This document shows, one piece after another, positions 1 through 12,060 of a stretch of DNA of 64,000 bases. The translations under genes and the position numbers were made by a program. Positions within the stretch are counted from its first letter, which is position 1; each line of letters opens with the position of its first letter. The notes under the pieces were generated by a model, which was given only the letters and a program-made list of their open reading frames with translations, had not been told where the DNA came from and ran no database searches. Source of the DNA: Voacanga thouarsii (Eukaryota; Streptophyta; Magnoliopsida; Gentianales; Apocynaceae). Where the stretch lies: NCBI GenBank assembly GCA_026120185.1, contig JANUWF010001224.1, positions 806,001 to 870,000 of the forward strand. The letters run 5' to 3'.

Positions 1-1470
1 GTGAAAGGATTTCAAAAAAAAATAATGATAAAAAATCTTTTCTAGATTTTGTAAAAACGTTCTTGTATGAATAAAATTGGATTCGAAGTTCGTCATCTTG
101 AGTGGTTGATTCACTTATAGCAAATTGTTCACAATGTAAATCAAATATTAGGTTGTTAAGTTGTTATCAAATTTGGCTATACTGTAAGTTTAAAATTGTA
201 AATTTCAGCGGTCTACTAAATGAAAAACTCCAAGCTAATAGAGTTTTATCCAATAAGGGTTGAGACTTCATAATTGGTAGGGATGATTTATAATGGTAAA
301 TTAGTAATTTAAAAACAATATAGGGTACTCTTTAGCCAATACAAACATAACAGGTGGAATTGCAGTGACAACTCAACTTCCTTGCTAGTGCTTTGAGAAG
401 GGTTTAATGGAAGTTAACAATCCGATTAATAACATTTGCCACTCTACATTAATTGAAGACAATGTAAATATCTTTAATTGAATTTACAAAGTATTAATGG
501 AAAAGAGAAGTTTTTCCAACCAAGAGTCATTGGAATTCTAATGAAATTTTCCTCCCAACTCTTTCTTTCCAAAACTTTGTATCCATAAAAGAACCAAAAG
601 TTTGGGTTTGAAGGGGAGAGAAAATTTATAAGAAAGAAAAATGTAAATAATAATATTACAAATTTTTTATAAAAAAAAAATTAAGGGGCAAAGGTTAAAA
701 TTTATAAACTCTTTTTAAAAAATAATACTTTTTTCAAGAGAAAAAACTTATTTTTAAAAATTTTCAAGGTGGAGGCCATACCCTTCTCCCTTTGGATTCG
801 TCCTTACAAACCATCCGTTTACTATTAATGCTTGGATCATCCTTACGAAACAGTCATCCTTCTATTAAGTATTATATTGGTAACTCATTCCATTATTGCC
901 CTATGTAATGGTTACTATAACTTTTTTTTTTTTTAACTCTCTTCATGTGGATGGAAGAGATTGAAGATAATCTCCATGATTTTGAATTGAAAAGTTTAAA
1001 ATAATAGGCTAAGAGAAGAGAATCAGAAAAGCTCACCAATCGGAGCAACATTTTAAAAGCTGGTGCAAGGATTGTCTCTACAATATATCAGGGGAAGCAC
1101 ATGAAGCAAGAATTGAAAATTTTAAAGAAGTAATTTAATAATTGGAATAAGTAATTAGATGATTAGGTTATTTTTGAATTAATTTGTATTTCTATATATC
1201 TCTATTCTAATTGGTTAGTTCATCAATATCAATATAAGTGAAGAAATGCAAAGCATTTTTGAAGAGTGTGTTGGGACTAAAACAGGGGATGCACAGAACA
1301 GAGAAGCCAAGGCACAACAAAGAAACTCAACAAAGCTTCAGTTACAAAATATTCCTGCAACACCCTTCACTTTATAAAACTCCACACTTGAATAAAATAA
1401 CATAGTACCAAGAAAAATTGAAATGGCAGCAATAATAGAAGTTAAAAAACACAACCAGACTCTAAATTTT
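1..1470. other. AT-rich intergenic DNA, nothing recognised
   Basis: No open frame, terminal repeat or RNA gene could be supported here. The sequence is AT-rich with homopolymer runs (for example near 660-760 and 920-935). A segment around 690-790 loosely resembles one around 21,000-21,170 and may be old repeat debris. The last five bases (1466-1470, ATTTT) are the left target duplication of the neighbouring Copia-type element. Confidence 0.6.
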
Positions 1471-3689
1471 TGTTGGGATGGGCAACGAAAGCAACACAAT
1501 TATATAGAAAAGAGGAAAGAAAATAAATAAATAAAACACAATACGAAAATTTTACGTTGTTCGATCTTTCAATTAGACCTACATCCATGATCCCGAAGGA
1601 AAACATTCCACTATGTAATTTTTGGACGAATTAAATTACAAACCCTCACAAAATAACTCAAGACTCAAAAATCTCCCAATTTACTAGGCTCAATGAGTTG
1701 GTGTACTCTCCCTAAAACAACACTAACCTATTTATAGGGAAAGCTGTGAAACCCCAGTCAAAACCAGTCTTGGAGTAAGGGGGGTTGGGATGCATATCAT
1801 ACTTTATTGCATGTTTAAATATATTTTTATATGATTTTCTGTATTTTGGATTTGAGATTTATTATCTTGAATGCTTGGTTGTGGGTATTGCTTGAGAATG
1901 GCAAAATAGTAATTTTGCTTGAGGTGGAAAAAGGGAGATAGCTTGAGGATTGAATAGAAAATATCTTTTTTTTAGAGGGGAAATAAGAATAAGAGTTATT
2001 GTGGTGTAGTGATTAGAGCCTTAGAATTAGTTCTTGAGGTCTTAGGTTCAAATTCCATCATATGAGCTTTAGCTTGGTTAAATTTTATTTTTGCTTGGGA
2101 AATAATAATTTCGGCTTTATGTGCTTTGAGTAGGGTAGAGAAGTTGTCCTAAGAGAGACATGTTAGGAGTATCTTCATTCTACTCCTTTGCCCTACACGA
2201 ATTTCCTAAGGGGAATTCATTTCCCCTTGATATTTGATTTTTCTTATTTCTCAACTCATTAGTTTGATCAAATTGTTCTAGTCATTTCCCTTCCAGAAAT
2301 TTCAGTAAAGTACTGTGGTTTTGTAGGATCAAAATGTCTTAGTGAAAAGCATCTTATGGTCTGAAAATGTGGAAGAGTTGTGGGAGATTCCAAGAGGATA
2401 AATCCCTCTAGTGAACTTGCTAAAAATTCACTCTAGTTAGGTTCATTTCCCTTCATGCATAGAACTGAAATTTTTCAGCTTTGTGTGCCTTCAAGGTGTC
2501 AAAATTCTTAACCATTATTCCCTCCCAAATGCTGCCAGAAAAAAGGCCCTTTTGTTCAACCTAGAATCTGGATTTTTCTAGCTATTTTCGGACTGCACAA
2601 AAGTGGTGCAAAACCAGAAAAATTCCTGTGCAAATCGCAGCTTTGGAGATCCAAAACCAAGCTATTTTCTTCCAGATTTTGTTTAGCATCTTAGCCATAT
2701 TTTTCCTCCATGAAGAAGGCTGGAAACCAGCCTTGAAAGCTCCTGAAATTCCCCTTCAAAATCTCTGCAAGCTAGTTGGAAAATGGCAGCCGAAAAACTG
2801 TCCAGGAATTCCAGCCTAGCGAAAATCCTGTGCAGTCTAACTGTCCAGCTTTGTTTCCTAATTCTCTCCCAGCCGAAACCCCATCCTTATTCTGCATAAA
2901 CTTCCCTTAAACCTTCAGTAACTGAGCTCCATTATCTCTCTTAAGCTTCTGCATGAAATTCAGACATGGCTGCCCGAAAATCTCTCCAACAAATCCCTGC
3001 AATCATGCTTGATTGATTACCAAAATTTCAGCCACCTTGGTTTAGCAACCTTCCATAAAGTATCCCTCAAATAACTAGACTTTTTCTTCACCATTATACT
3101 CCTTGTTTTCAGCCACCATAAGCCTCCTTAAACCAGCTTTCAATCAACCGAAACACTACTCAAAACAGTCGGCCATGGCAGACTTCCAAAGCTCTCCAAT
3201 AATCAAGATATTCTTAAATATTTAATTTCCAAATTTTCTTCCTAAAAATATTCTTCAAGGATTTTAACAACTAGCCTTTCCTTTTCCCTTCCAAACCAGA
3301 GAGCTATCTTCCTAAACCCTACAGAAAATTCGGCAGCCCTAGTTCTCATAGAATTTCGGCAGCTGCAAAACAAAATCTCTCAAATCCCTTCAACCTTCAA
3401 GAACACACACAACACACCAAGAACACCGACTCCTTCCTTTCACCTAGTACCCCTCCAAACCACTTCAAACCTTCTCTAAAATTTCCAGATTTAACCTACT
3501 CACTGCCATGAGTCCATCAACACCATTCTTAATATCAAACTCCACAAACCAACTTGCTAGTTTGGATAAAAAACCAAAAAAATCTGTGAAGGTTCAAGAA
3601 CACCTTCAAGGTAGATTTGTTCTAACAACTTCATCTTCTCCAATCTTGATCTCTAGTGAAAATAAATATGAATAAACATGCTAATGGTC

Positions 3690-3720
3690 TCTCTTTCTCT
3701 CTCTCTCTCTTCCTCTCATG
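3690..3720. repeat. (CT)n microsatellite in the solo LTR
   Basis: A run of CT dinucleotides with a few interruptions lies inside the solo LTR. It accounts for the serine/leucine-rich short frame that crosses it. Confidence 0.8.
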
Positions 3721-4442
3721 GCTGAAACTCTCTTCTCTTGGCTGGATGGCTTCTTCTCCCATGGCCATGCTTTCTCCATCTTCCTTGGACGAAGCTAGGC
3801 ATCTAGGAGTTGAGATCCATTCTAAACTCTTTCAAGGTATTCCTCAACCAAGTAAGTCCCTTCAATCTTTCTTTTAAATTTTAGATTCATGTCTCTAATA
3901 TGATGTTGATAGTATGTGGATTGTGATAAGATTTGAGTATGTATCGTTGAGATTGAAGCATGAATATATGTATGATTGTGAAGGAGATGGGATTTATGCA
4001 TGGAAGGTTTATCTTGGTTGATTGAATGATGATTTGGGGTTTGATGCATGTTTCCATGTCATAGGTAGTATTTGTGATGAAGTATGCTAGAGATTATGTC
4101 ACCTTTGGTGAATAGGATTTATATTCATGTTGGATTATTGAAGCCATGATCATATTTATGTTAGTAGAGGTTAGATCATATCTTGATAAATATATATCTA
4201 TGCTTATATACATGATTTGGATGACTTGATGAATTGAAGGATTATATATGTTCTTGATTGTGGTTAGCCATAGAAATTTGATCATGATCTAATTGTTCCT
4301 AAGCTAATTTTTATTTCATGAATAAAATATTTAATAATATAATTTTATTAGTAATTTCGAAAAAACCCTATGAAGGGTAGATCTGGATTATTATATATAA
4401 TAAGGATATTTTAGTCAAATAAATAATAGCTTTTGCTAGAAA

Positions 4443-4446
<4 letters not shown>

Positions 4447-4475
<29 letters not shown>
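4447..4475. repeat. (AT)n microsatellite in the solo LTR
   Basis: Uninterrupted AT dinucleotides, about 14 units, in the AT-rich middle of the solo LTR. Confidence 0.9.
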
Positions 4476-4477
<2 letters not shown>

Positions 4478-6181
4478 TTAAAATAATGAAATTAAATAAA
4501 GCCTTTTATGGAAATAATTATAATTAGTAAAATATTTATTACTAAAAATTTAATTATTATCTTTTAATAAAAACTCATTAAGAATTTATTTATTATTGTT
4601 CAAGCAAGACTCATTAAATCTATTTTCAACTAATTTTAGCTATCAATTATTTTCTAACAACTAAATTATTAATAAATCATTATTTTATTTAATACTACCA
4701 AGGACTCTTGATCAAATAAACTCTAAATTTTTCTTAGCAAGATTTAAACTTTCAACTTATTAGAATTTATTTCCCAAACCATTAATTATTTTAAATATCA
4801 AATTAGGCTCAACTTATAAACCTATTTATTTATTGTTTAGCCTTAGAGCATGGGACACTAGGATCATGGTAGTAGTAAGTTAAGTTGATTTAAAATTGAG
4901 GAAGTGGATTGTGGCTCGAAATTGATTGTGATTTGTATTTGCACATGCGGGGTTAGGTCAGCTGTTGGAGACATTTTATTGTGAGTAAGAATCAGGTAAG
5001 CTCCTGCATAAAACCTGATTGATGTGAAATATTTATTATGGCAAGCCAAATGTAGAGTGTATGAACACTCATTTATGTAAAGGCAGTTGAGGGGTTGAAT
5101 TCTTTCTTATTTCAAACAATTGAATTATTTAAAGATCAATGAGCAAATTTAATCAAACTTAAAACTCTTTCTAAAACTGATTTTGACAAAGACTTTGGAA
5201 ACCCTTAAATTACCATTTTCATGTGGAACAGTGTTTTGTTCATTTTATCCTAAGTGGGAAACGTCGTTGAATACTCAATAAGGGTGGATTACTAGGGCTA
5301 ATCTTTTAGGGGTTAAGGTAAGTCTCTCAGTAGGTGACCACCTCTGAGGGGTGAGTCCTTCCCGGATAAGACGTCAGTCCAGTAAGTCGTGTCAGTCCGA
5401 GCTAGCAGCGTTCTTTTCAGTCAAGTGACTGTGTTTTGCCGGAATGGACACCCGGTTATTGTTTGGGTATAGAGAAGGAGGAGTATCTTGCCCAATAGGC
5501 CGATCACCTACTTTTGTCAGTCTGCACATAGTGTGGTATTCTGACCGGCAGTATGCACAAAGTGTGGCATGCTGACCATGCGGTTATGGGGCCCAACGTG
5601 TGGTAACCCATGACCATTTCTTTTAAGTAGTTGATTTTATTGATTATTTATGGTTGGAAAAGCCAAAACACCATTCTTGCTTTTGACTAATGTTTATTGC
5701 TTGCCAGTGATCTCTTATAAAGAATTTTATACTTTGCATTCACGAACTGTTTTCTCCCGACACTTAAGCACACACGGACTTACTGAGATTTCTGTCTCAC
5801 CACCATTTTTACCATGATTTCAGGTCGATCCTGCTGTGGGGATGAGTAGCTAGATATTGCCTGCTTTGGGAGAATTTTCTGATGATTTATTTTGTGTAAT
5901 GTTTGGGGGAGATGAGAGCGGATGAATTTTATTATGAATTTGTTTTTGGTATTCTTGGATTGATTTCTTGGATTTATTATTTTTTTTGGGATATAATAAA
6001 TTTTAAGTTCAAGTATCATTTTTGTTCCACTATTTTATTTGTGTGACCTAGTTATAAAGACCCCTTATCCTTTGGACGGGGCGACATCCCAAGCCCTGGC
6101 GGACCTAGGTAGCGGGGTGTTACAAAAGCCTTCCTTACTCTTCTTTAAATTATCCCATATGGGATTGAGAAAAACTCAATA

Positions 6182-6463
6182 AATCCTCCATTTTCTCAAT
6201 TTCCCAAATTACAACAGAATTTAAAAACCTAACTCTATTCCCAGTCTTCTTCTCTGTTACTTCTTCCGTTTTACTTCCTTCGAGTTGCTTCTTCAAGAAA
6301 TGACCATCAAGATGGTAGATGTTTTTGCTCTTCTTTCTCCCTTGTATAACCAAACAGTTCCCTTTGTATATTTTGCAATACTTTCCAACTCCAACATATT
6401 TGTATCCTTTTGATGTCATCACACCTAATGAAATAATATTGATACTAGAATCAGGAACGTACC
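6182..6463 (-). pseudogene. Copia pre-integrase fragment, continuation of the short element
   Basis: The minus-strand frame reads a GAG-pre-integrase segment: a Y-V-P...N-I-I-S-L-G motif followed by a K-G-Y-K block and an I-Y-H-L-D box. It continues the protease frame that stops at 17431 on the other side of the Gypsy insertion; the two halves share GTACC at the junction. The frame runs to the polypurine tract and LTR with no integrase core, so the rest of pol is missing, not displaced. The open frame appears to extend to 6494 only because it reads into the Gypsy LTR. Confidence 0.8.
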
Positions 6464-7172
6464 TGTTGACGTCAACTTTGCCGAGCCGACGCAACGGTTA
6501 CTTCGAGCCGATGCCGATTTGATAAATGGGGAAGAGCCGATAAAGTCAACCTTTCGAACAGTCGATAGCCATAGTCAACGTCGGCACTACGGGGCCGATA
6601 AGAAGGAAAAAATAGATTCCCGATCTTTCGGTGCAAGGATTCTGCACGATCGTTGGGGGTATTCTTTGGCCAAAAGTAACTCCACGTTCTGTTAGTGGTT
6701 CGTTCGCAGCAAATATAAAATGAGGAGCATCGCCAGAATCAAGGACAAGAAATCAACTCATCATTCAGCAGAATTCAATTTCATTTTCTTTTTCCTCATC
6801 ATCATTTCCAGCTTTCTAGTCTAGAATTTTAATTCTTTACAGCTTTTTTACTGCTCTGTTCTAGCTTCTCTTTACTAGCATTGTTTACAGTTTTTTCTTA
6901 CAGTTTCTGTTCGTATTTTCAATATCAGCACTTGTTCTGTACTTCCTGTTAAGCCGATTAATACAAATATCATTCTATTCTCCGAGAAAAGTCCTTCCGT
7001 TTAGTGTTCTCAGCTGACCTTCTTGAGCCCTTTCTATAGTAAGCTCAAGGAACCCGATCCCTGATTCAAAAAGATCTGATGCCATTTTTTGTTGCACCAT
7101 ATCAGATCATTTTTGTTTGTCGGAGACGAAGCCGATTCCCATTTGCATCGGCTCCCTATTTTGACAGCAACA
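6464..7172 (+). repeat. 5' LTR of the Gypsy element
   Basis: It begins TGTTGACGTCAAC and ends GACAGCAACA, and matches 16717-17425 along its full length with scattered substitutions. The first 130 bp are dense in GCCGA-type motifs. Confidence 0.95.
6714..6720 (+). promoter_or_regulatory. LTR TATA box
   Basis: TATAAAA, conserved at the same place in the 3' LTR (16966-16972). It lies about 250 bp into the LTR, giving a predicted transcript start near 6745. Confidence 0.65.
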
Positions 7173-7177
7173 CAGAT

Positions 7178-7195
7178 TGGCACGCCCAATGGGAC
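7178..7195 (+). other. Primer binding site of the Gypsy element
   Basis: Five bases after the 5' LTR, TGGCACGCCCAATGGGAC starts with the TGG expected for pairing with a tRNA CCA end. I cannot assign the tRNA by eye. Confidence 0.7.
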
Positions 7196-7212
7196 CCGAG
7201 GTTAGTAGTCGC

Positions 7213-9304
7213 ATGCTATTGCGGTCAAGGCGAACAGTGGCCAATAATTCACAGCAGCCACGGCACCGGAGACATCCGAGCGACCCCCAATCTGTACTCT
7301 CCGGGAGTCTTTGACCCTTCGGTTACAACTACCAGTAGTACTTAGGGTACTCCTGTAGAGCTAGGGCATCGGTCCTCGCCCCCACTACCAGTGTCTCAGT
7401 CAACGTCCACCTCGCTAACTGCCATTTGACATACTATGGAGTAGTGTACTGGTGAGCTCTTACAGGGGCTTATTCCACAATTTGCTACTATTTTCCGACC
7501 TCTACTTCAGAATGAGCTTCAACAATTTGTGCAGAAGCAAAATATGCAAACTTTCACTCAGCCATCGAGGTACCCTGTACCAGGGACGGGCATGGCACCT
7601 GCATATACCGTGCCGTCGGCTGATGTTGCACCTTCGTATAGCTTTGTACATCTCTTGCGAAGAGAAACATCCTTCCCGGCTACTGGGAGGCATCAAGCTC
7701 CACGAATGGTGACTCAAAACACGTTCCCAGTAGAAGTGTTTCCAGGCAGGAGCCCGGGCCCAATAGCAGGGTTACCAGTGACTTATGAAATGGCTCCCAC
7801 CTATGTTAGGGGGAACATGCCACCTTTTGGGGGGCAACCACATTACTCTGCTCCATACCCTCCTCTATACCCGTCAGTCATAGCGGCTAACCCAGGGCAA
7901 GGAATCGGAAGCACTGAGCCCTCCACAGGGCAGGGTCCCCGACCTGTCATGCAAAGCCCCTCACCTCAGTTTCAACAGCCGTCTCAGCTGGTGGATATGG
8001 TAACGGAAACATTACGATGGCAGACACGGGATCGGCTCTTATACCAAAAGCCTTACCCTGAGTGGGTGGATTCCATGGCAGTGCTCCCTTGAGATTACAA
8101 GCTACCAGAGTTTTTAACATTTTCTAGTGAAGACAATAAGTCCACCATAGAGCATATCGGAAGATTTACAGCACAATATGGTGAATTAGGAAACAACGAC
8201 TGGCATAAGTTGCAACTGTTCTCATTATCATTGACAGGGGCAGCATTCACATAGTATGTCAATCTAGTACCTAACTCCATGTACTCATGGGCTGACATGG
8301 AAAGAATGTTTCACCAACGTTTCTTTAAACCGGTACCGGAGGTCTCCATTATAGACCTTTTGGCTATAAAGCAAAAGGGATCAGAAGATGTGGCGGATTT
8401 TATTGAGCGTTTCCGGCAAACTAAGTTCAAATGTACAACCCAATTGCCTGAAACAGAATGTGCACGAATTGCTATTAGTAGGATGCATCCGCAGCTTAAA
8501 GAATGACTCATTCTCCAAGACTTCTCGGATTTATCCCGGCTGTTGTCCCATACTGTCAGAATAGAAGAAATGATCAAGGAGAAAGAGAAGCGACGTTCCG
8601 TCAAATTCTCTCAAGGCCAGATAATGATATCCGTCATAGAGGATACTGCTATGGAAGACAAAGAGCAAGCTGTAGAAGTGATGGCGGCAGAATTAGTAAA
8701 AAGTACATCTTATATGTGTCCTCACTTGAAACCAGACAAGGGAAAGGAGGAAGTGGCCGTATCAGGAACCACTTATTCTTTTGACGTTTCAAAGGTTGAA
8801 CAAATCTTCGATCAACTGGTGGCAGATAAGTAGATTCGTTTGGCTTATGGACACAAGATTCCCAATCCGAAAGAATTAAAAGGAAAAAGGTACTGTAAGT
8901 GGCATAACTCTTTCTCTCATAGCACTAATGGTTGCATTGTCTTCAGGAACATCATTCAGAAGGCTATCCAGGACGGAAGACTGAAGTTTGCAGACAAAAA
9001 GTAAGAGACTTTGGTAGACACAGATCCCTTTCCGTTAGCCGATGCACACATGCTACAAACAGTCTGTGGGAAACAGGAAGAACATACAGGGAACAACAAG
9101 CATGGGGAAACAGGGGAAGCGTTCTAAAGACTGGATGGTAAACCGTCAGTTTTTACCCGTTTATCTCCTCCCTCTTTTGCAACACATTTGCATGGCAAGA
9201 AAGAGAAACTAACAGTGCAAGTACCCCAAAAGGAAACATTTTTACCTGGCCTCTATTCCCGACCAACAAAGACCCAAAAAAGGAAAGAGTAGCGGAAGCG
9301 GGCA
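7213..9304 (+). pseudogene. Gypsy Gag (decayed)
   Basis: A basic N-terminus starts at the ATG at 7213; after a frameshift the main frame runs from the ATG at 7436 through 9652 in one phase. A proline/glutamine-rich stretch (7529-8092) is followed by the retrotransposon Gag core with its SWADM...F and F..RF motifs (8100-8620), then a C-X2-H-X4-H-X4-C finger at 8894-8935, the form seen in Tat Gag. In-frame stops occur at 7445, 8090 (TGA), about 8252 (TAG), 8504 (TGA), 8831 and about 9002. Several are explained by TGG or CGA changing to a stop. Gag packages the RNA; this copy cannot make a full protein. Confidence 0.82.
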
Positions 9305-9887
9305 CAAAAAAGGCAGCTGGTGGATGCTTGGGTTGAGGAACAACTAGGCCCAGAAAATGGCCAAAATATGCTCAACATCTTACCATCAAGTTTCCGAGCT
9401 ACTTCTCGTCAGAAGTCTATGGAAGAAGATTTTCATACTGAAGAAAGAGCCGCAGTGGAGCTGGTAGATGTTCAGATTTCCCCAAAGAGGATGCTTTTTC
9501 CCATTCCAATAGCCCAAAATGCTAACCATCTTAGGCCCTTATACATCAAAGCACATGTCGATGGCAAACCGCTTACTCGGGTTTTTGTTGATGGTGGAGC
9601 TGTGTTAAATGTAATGCATTTTCTCTACCTTAAAACGACTAGAAAAGGATAGGTTGGATTTGTCCCCTACCGATGTACAGATGGTTAATTTCACTGGAGA
9701 AGCAGTTGCAGCAAAAGGCGTGATCACTTGTGAAGTCACAGTCAGATCCAAAACTAGTAAGATGGTCTTTTTTATAATTGAGGCAAAGCCCGCTTATTCC
9801 GTTTTATTGGGCAGGGATTGGATTCATGCAAATCGTTGCGTACCGTCTACTTTACACCAAATGATGTTGATCTGAGATGGAGAGCAG
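9305..9887 (+). pseudogene. Gypsy aspartic protease (decayed)
   Basis: The active-site motif reads V-D-G-G-A with the aspartate codon at 9590-9592. The DGGA form is usual in Tat-type elements, which replace the common D-S/T-G. About 50 bp later the frame shifts (after 9650). Downstream the second conserved block, L-L-G-R-D-W-I-H-A-N, is clear near 9806-9836. An in-frame TGA at 9873 probably replaces a tryptophan codon. The protease would release mature Gag and Pol. Confidence 0.8.
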
Positions 9888-11087
9888 GTGGATCAAATCC
9901 CAACCGATCCTAATTTGTTTTCAGCTGAAATCCACATGAACGAGGCGTTATTTTATCATCTGACCTTTGACCCAAGCCAATACGCCAAGCTGACGATGGC
10001 CCATAACTTGATCACTACTGAGGACCCAGGCAGCGTACGACCGGAAGATCCAAAAGTTCGACGAGCTCCTGGCCTCATTGCTCAAGATCCGTTTATAGAA
10101 GTAGATATAGGAGAAGCAGGGGAAAACAGAACAGCCAAGGTGAGTTTGCACTTAACTATTGAACAAAGGGATAAGATAACATGTCTAATCCGCAGGTACA
10201 AGGACTGCTTTGCATGGGACTATCATGAGATGCCAGGATTGGACTGAAGCATTGTGGAACATCGCTTACCTGTGAAAGAAGGCTTTAAACCCCATAAACA
10301 ACCAGCGAGACGTTTTAACCCTACATTGCTACCCAGGATCAAGGAGGAGGTGGAAAGGTTACTACGGTGCGGATTCATCCGTTCGTGCCGATATGCAGAA
10401 TGGATATCTAACATCGTGCTGATCATTAAGAAGAACGGTCAGCTGCGTGTTTGCATAGATTTCAGATATGTAAACTTGGCCACTCCGAAGAATAAGTATG
10501 TCATGCCAATGGCCAACATATTAGTAGATTCTACTGCGGGTAACCAGTTTCTAAGTTTTATAGATGGCTATTCAAGGTATAACCAGATATTTATAGCTGA
10601 AGAGGATACACACAAAACGGCGTTCCGCTGCCCAGGGTCTATCGGCTTGTTTGAATGGGTGGTCATGCCATTCGGTTTAAAGAACGCCGGGGCCACTTTT
10701 CAACGGGCCATGAACCTCATCTTCCATGACCTTATCAGCAGCACCATGGAGGTCTACATAGACGACTTGGTCGTGAAATCCCCCATGTTCCTACAACATT
10801 TGGTTGACTTGGAGCAAGCCTTCCTCCGGATGCGTCGGCACCATTTGAAGATCAATCCGGCTAAGTGTGCTTTTGGAGTTACGGCCGAAAATTTCCTTGG
10901 GTTTTTAGTGCACCAGAGGGGGATCGAGATCGATCAGAATAAGGCCCGAGATATTCTACAAGCGAGGCCGCCTCAGATGAAGAAAGAGCTACAAAGTTTC
11001 CTGGGGAAGATAAATTTTTTTCGACGATTTTTGACAAACGCTGCAGGAAAACAAAAGGTATTTGCTCCTTTGTTACAATTAAAATAG
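9888..11087 (+). pseudogene. Gypsy reverse transcriptase (one early stop, catalytic core open)
   Basis: The frame from 10254 is open for 277 codons and covers the whole polymerase core: the R-V-C-I-D-F-R block, F-L-S-F-I-D-G-Y-S, the M-P-F-G-L-K-N-A block, and the catalytic Y-I-D-D at 10755-10766. Upstream, 9888-10247 carries the linker ending in a D-Y-H-E-M-P-G-L-D motif and a TGA at 10245 that reads as a former arginine codon (CGA). A TAG near 11085 ends the frame before RNase H. All catalytic aspartates are present. Confidence 0.88.
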
Positions 11088-12060
11088 TCTCAGGAATTTA
11101 TCTGGCAGCCGGAGCATCAGGTAGCATTTGATCAAATAAAGGTGGCTTTATCACATCCACCAGTGTTAACCGGTCACCCATAAAGTTATATATATCAGCT
11201 GCAGAAGAGTCCATCGGCAGTTTACTGGCTTAGGATGACCCGCAAGGAATAGAAAGAGCAGTATACTATCTTAACCATAATCTATCGGATGCAGAGACCA
11301 GGTATACCCCTATTGAAAAGTTATGCTTATCTCTTCACTATGCATGCACAAAGCTAGAGCATTACTTGTTATTTAGGGAGGTACATATCGTATGCAAGGT
11401 AGATTTAATCAAACTTTTGTTTAACTGCCCTTTACTAAATGAGCGACTGATGAAATGGGCAGTCAAATTACATGCTTTTTCTCTAACGTATGTGCCACTA
11501 AGGGCAGTAAAAGGACAAGCTGTTGCAGACATTTTAGCTGAGCATCCTTCACTGGAGATACTGCCAACAAATGAGAACAAGCCACAGGGGTACGTTTCTT
11601 TGAAACAATGGGTTTTACAATTTGATGGCTCGAGTACCCAATGGAAGGCTGGTATTGGTCTGGTTTTTTAGTCTCCGAATGGACAGTAAGGCAAGGTTCA
11701 CTTTGAGTTAAAGAATGGGACAACTAATAACCAGGCAGAGTATAACGCCCTTTTGTTAGGATTACGGATTCTGAAAGCGCTGGAGACTCGAGTAGTCAGA
11801 GTTGTAGGAGATTCTCAAGTGGTTATCCGACAAGTAGTAGGAGATTATAAATGCACTAACCCATTGGTGTTGGGTAAGTTGCAGGAGGTAAAAGGACTAC
11901 TGCAGTAGTTCCAGGAGGTCGTTCTAGCCCATGTCCCCAGGACAGAAAACCGAAGTGCTAACGATCTAGCTCAACTAGCTTCAGGTTTCAGGAAAGCAAT
12001 GATGTGCCAACAGATAACGAAGACAGAGCATCAAGAAGATTGGCGACAGGAGATCGTTGA
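11088..12060 (+). pseudogene. Two consecutive RNase H domains of the Gypsy element (decayed)
   Basis: The first domain (11088-11560) starts with the F-I-W-Q-P-E-H-Q block and is broken by stops, with L-R-A-V-K-G-Q-A-V-A-D-I-L-A-E-H at its end. A second RNase H follows (about 11595-11990): Q-F-D-G-S-S, N-N-Q-A-E-Y-N-A-L, V-V-G-D-S-Q-V-V and N-D-L-A-Q-L-A supply the D, E, D and last D of the catalytic set. Stops interrupt it near 11670 and 11907. An added RNase H of this kind is a recognised feature of the Tat branch. Confidence 0.8.

Larger units (their letters stand above)
1745..6124 (+). mobile_element. Solo LTR, about 4.4 kb, Gypsy (Tekay/Del-like) type
   Basis: The insert starts TGTGAAACCCC and ends GGGGTGTTACA, so its ends are imperfect inverted repeats with TG...CA termini. 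The 5-bp direct repeat AAAGC flanks it (1740-1744 and 6125-6129), and the empty site is reconstructed by the intact LTR copy at 18648-18975. No Gag, Pol, primer site or polypurine tract is present across 4,380 bp, which is what unequal recombination between two LTRs leaves behind. Very long LTRs with this terminal sequence are typical of Tekay-like chromoviruses; the lineage is inference. The short open frames inside (for example near 2628-2819 and 3656-3877) look like chance. Confidence 0.75.
1471..6181 (-). repeat. 3' LTR of the short Copia element, interrupted
   Basis: The LTR halves are 1471-1744 and 6130-6181 (about 326 bp in all). They align end to end with 18648-18975 once the solo LTR and the second AAAGC copy are taken out. 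Just outside 6181 the minus strand carries a purine-rich tract (AAAATGGAGGATT), the expected polypurine tract for plus-strand priming. Confidence 0.87.

Noticed and set aside
1268..1470. A TGTTGGGACTAAAACAGG start resembling a Copia LTR
   Set aside because: No partner LTR, primer site or target duplication could be found, so it is not reported as an element.
2628..3877. Open frames inside the solo LTR (63 and 73 codons)
   Set aside because: They show no domain, one is built on a CT repeat, and long LTRs often contain chance frames.
7079..7345. 88-codon plus-strand frame at the Gypsy 5' LTR end
   Set aside because: It runs through the LTR border and primer site, which cannot be coding in the genomic RNA in this way; Gag begins downstream.
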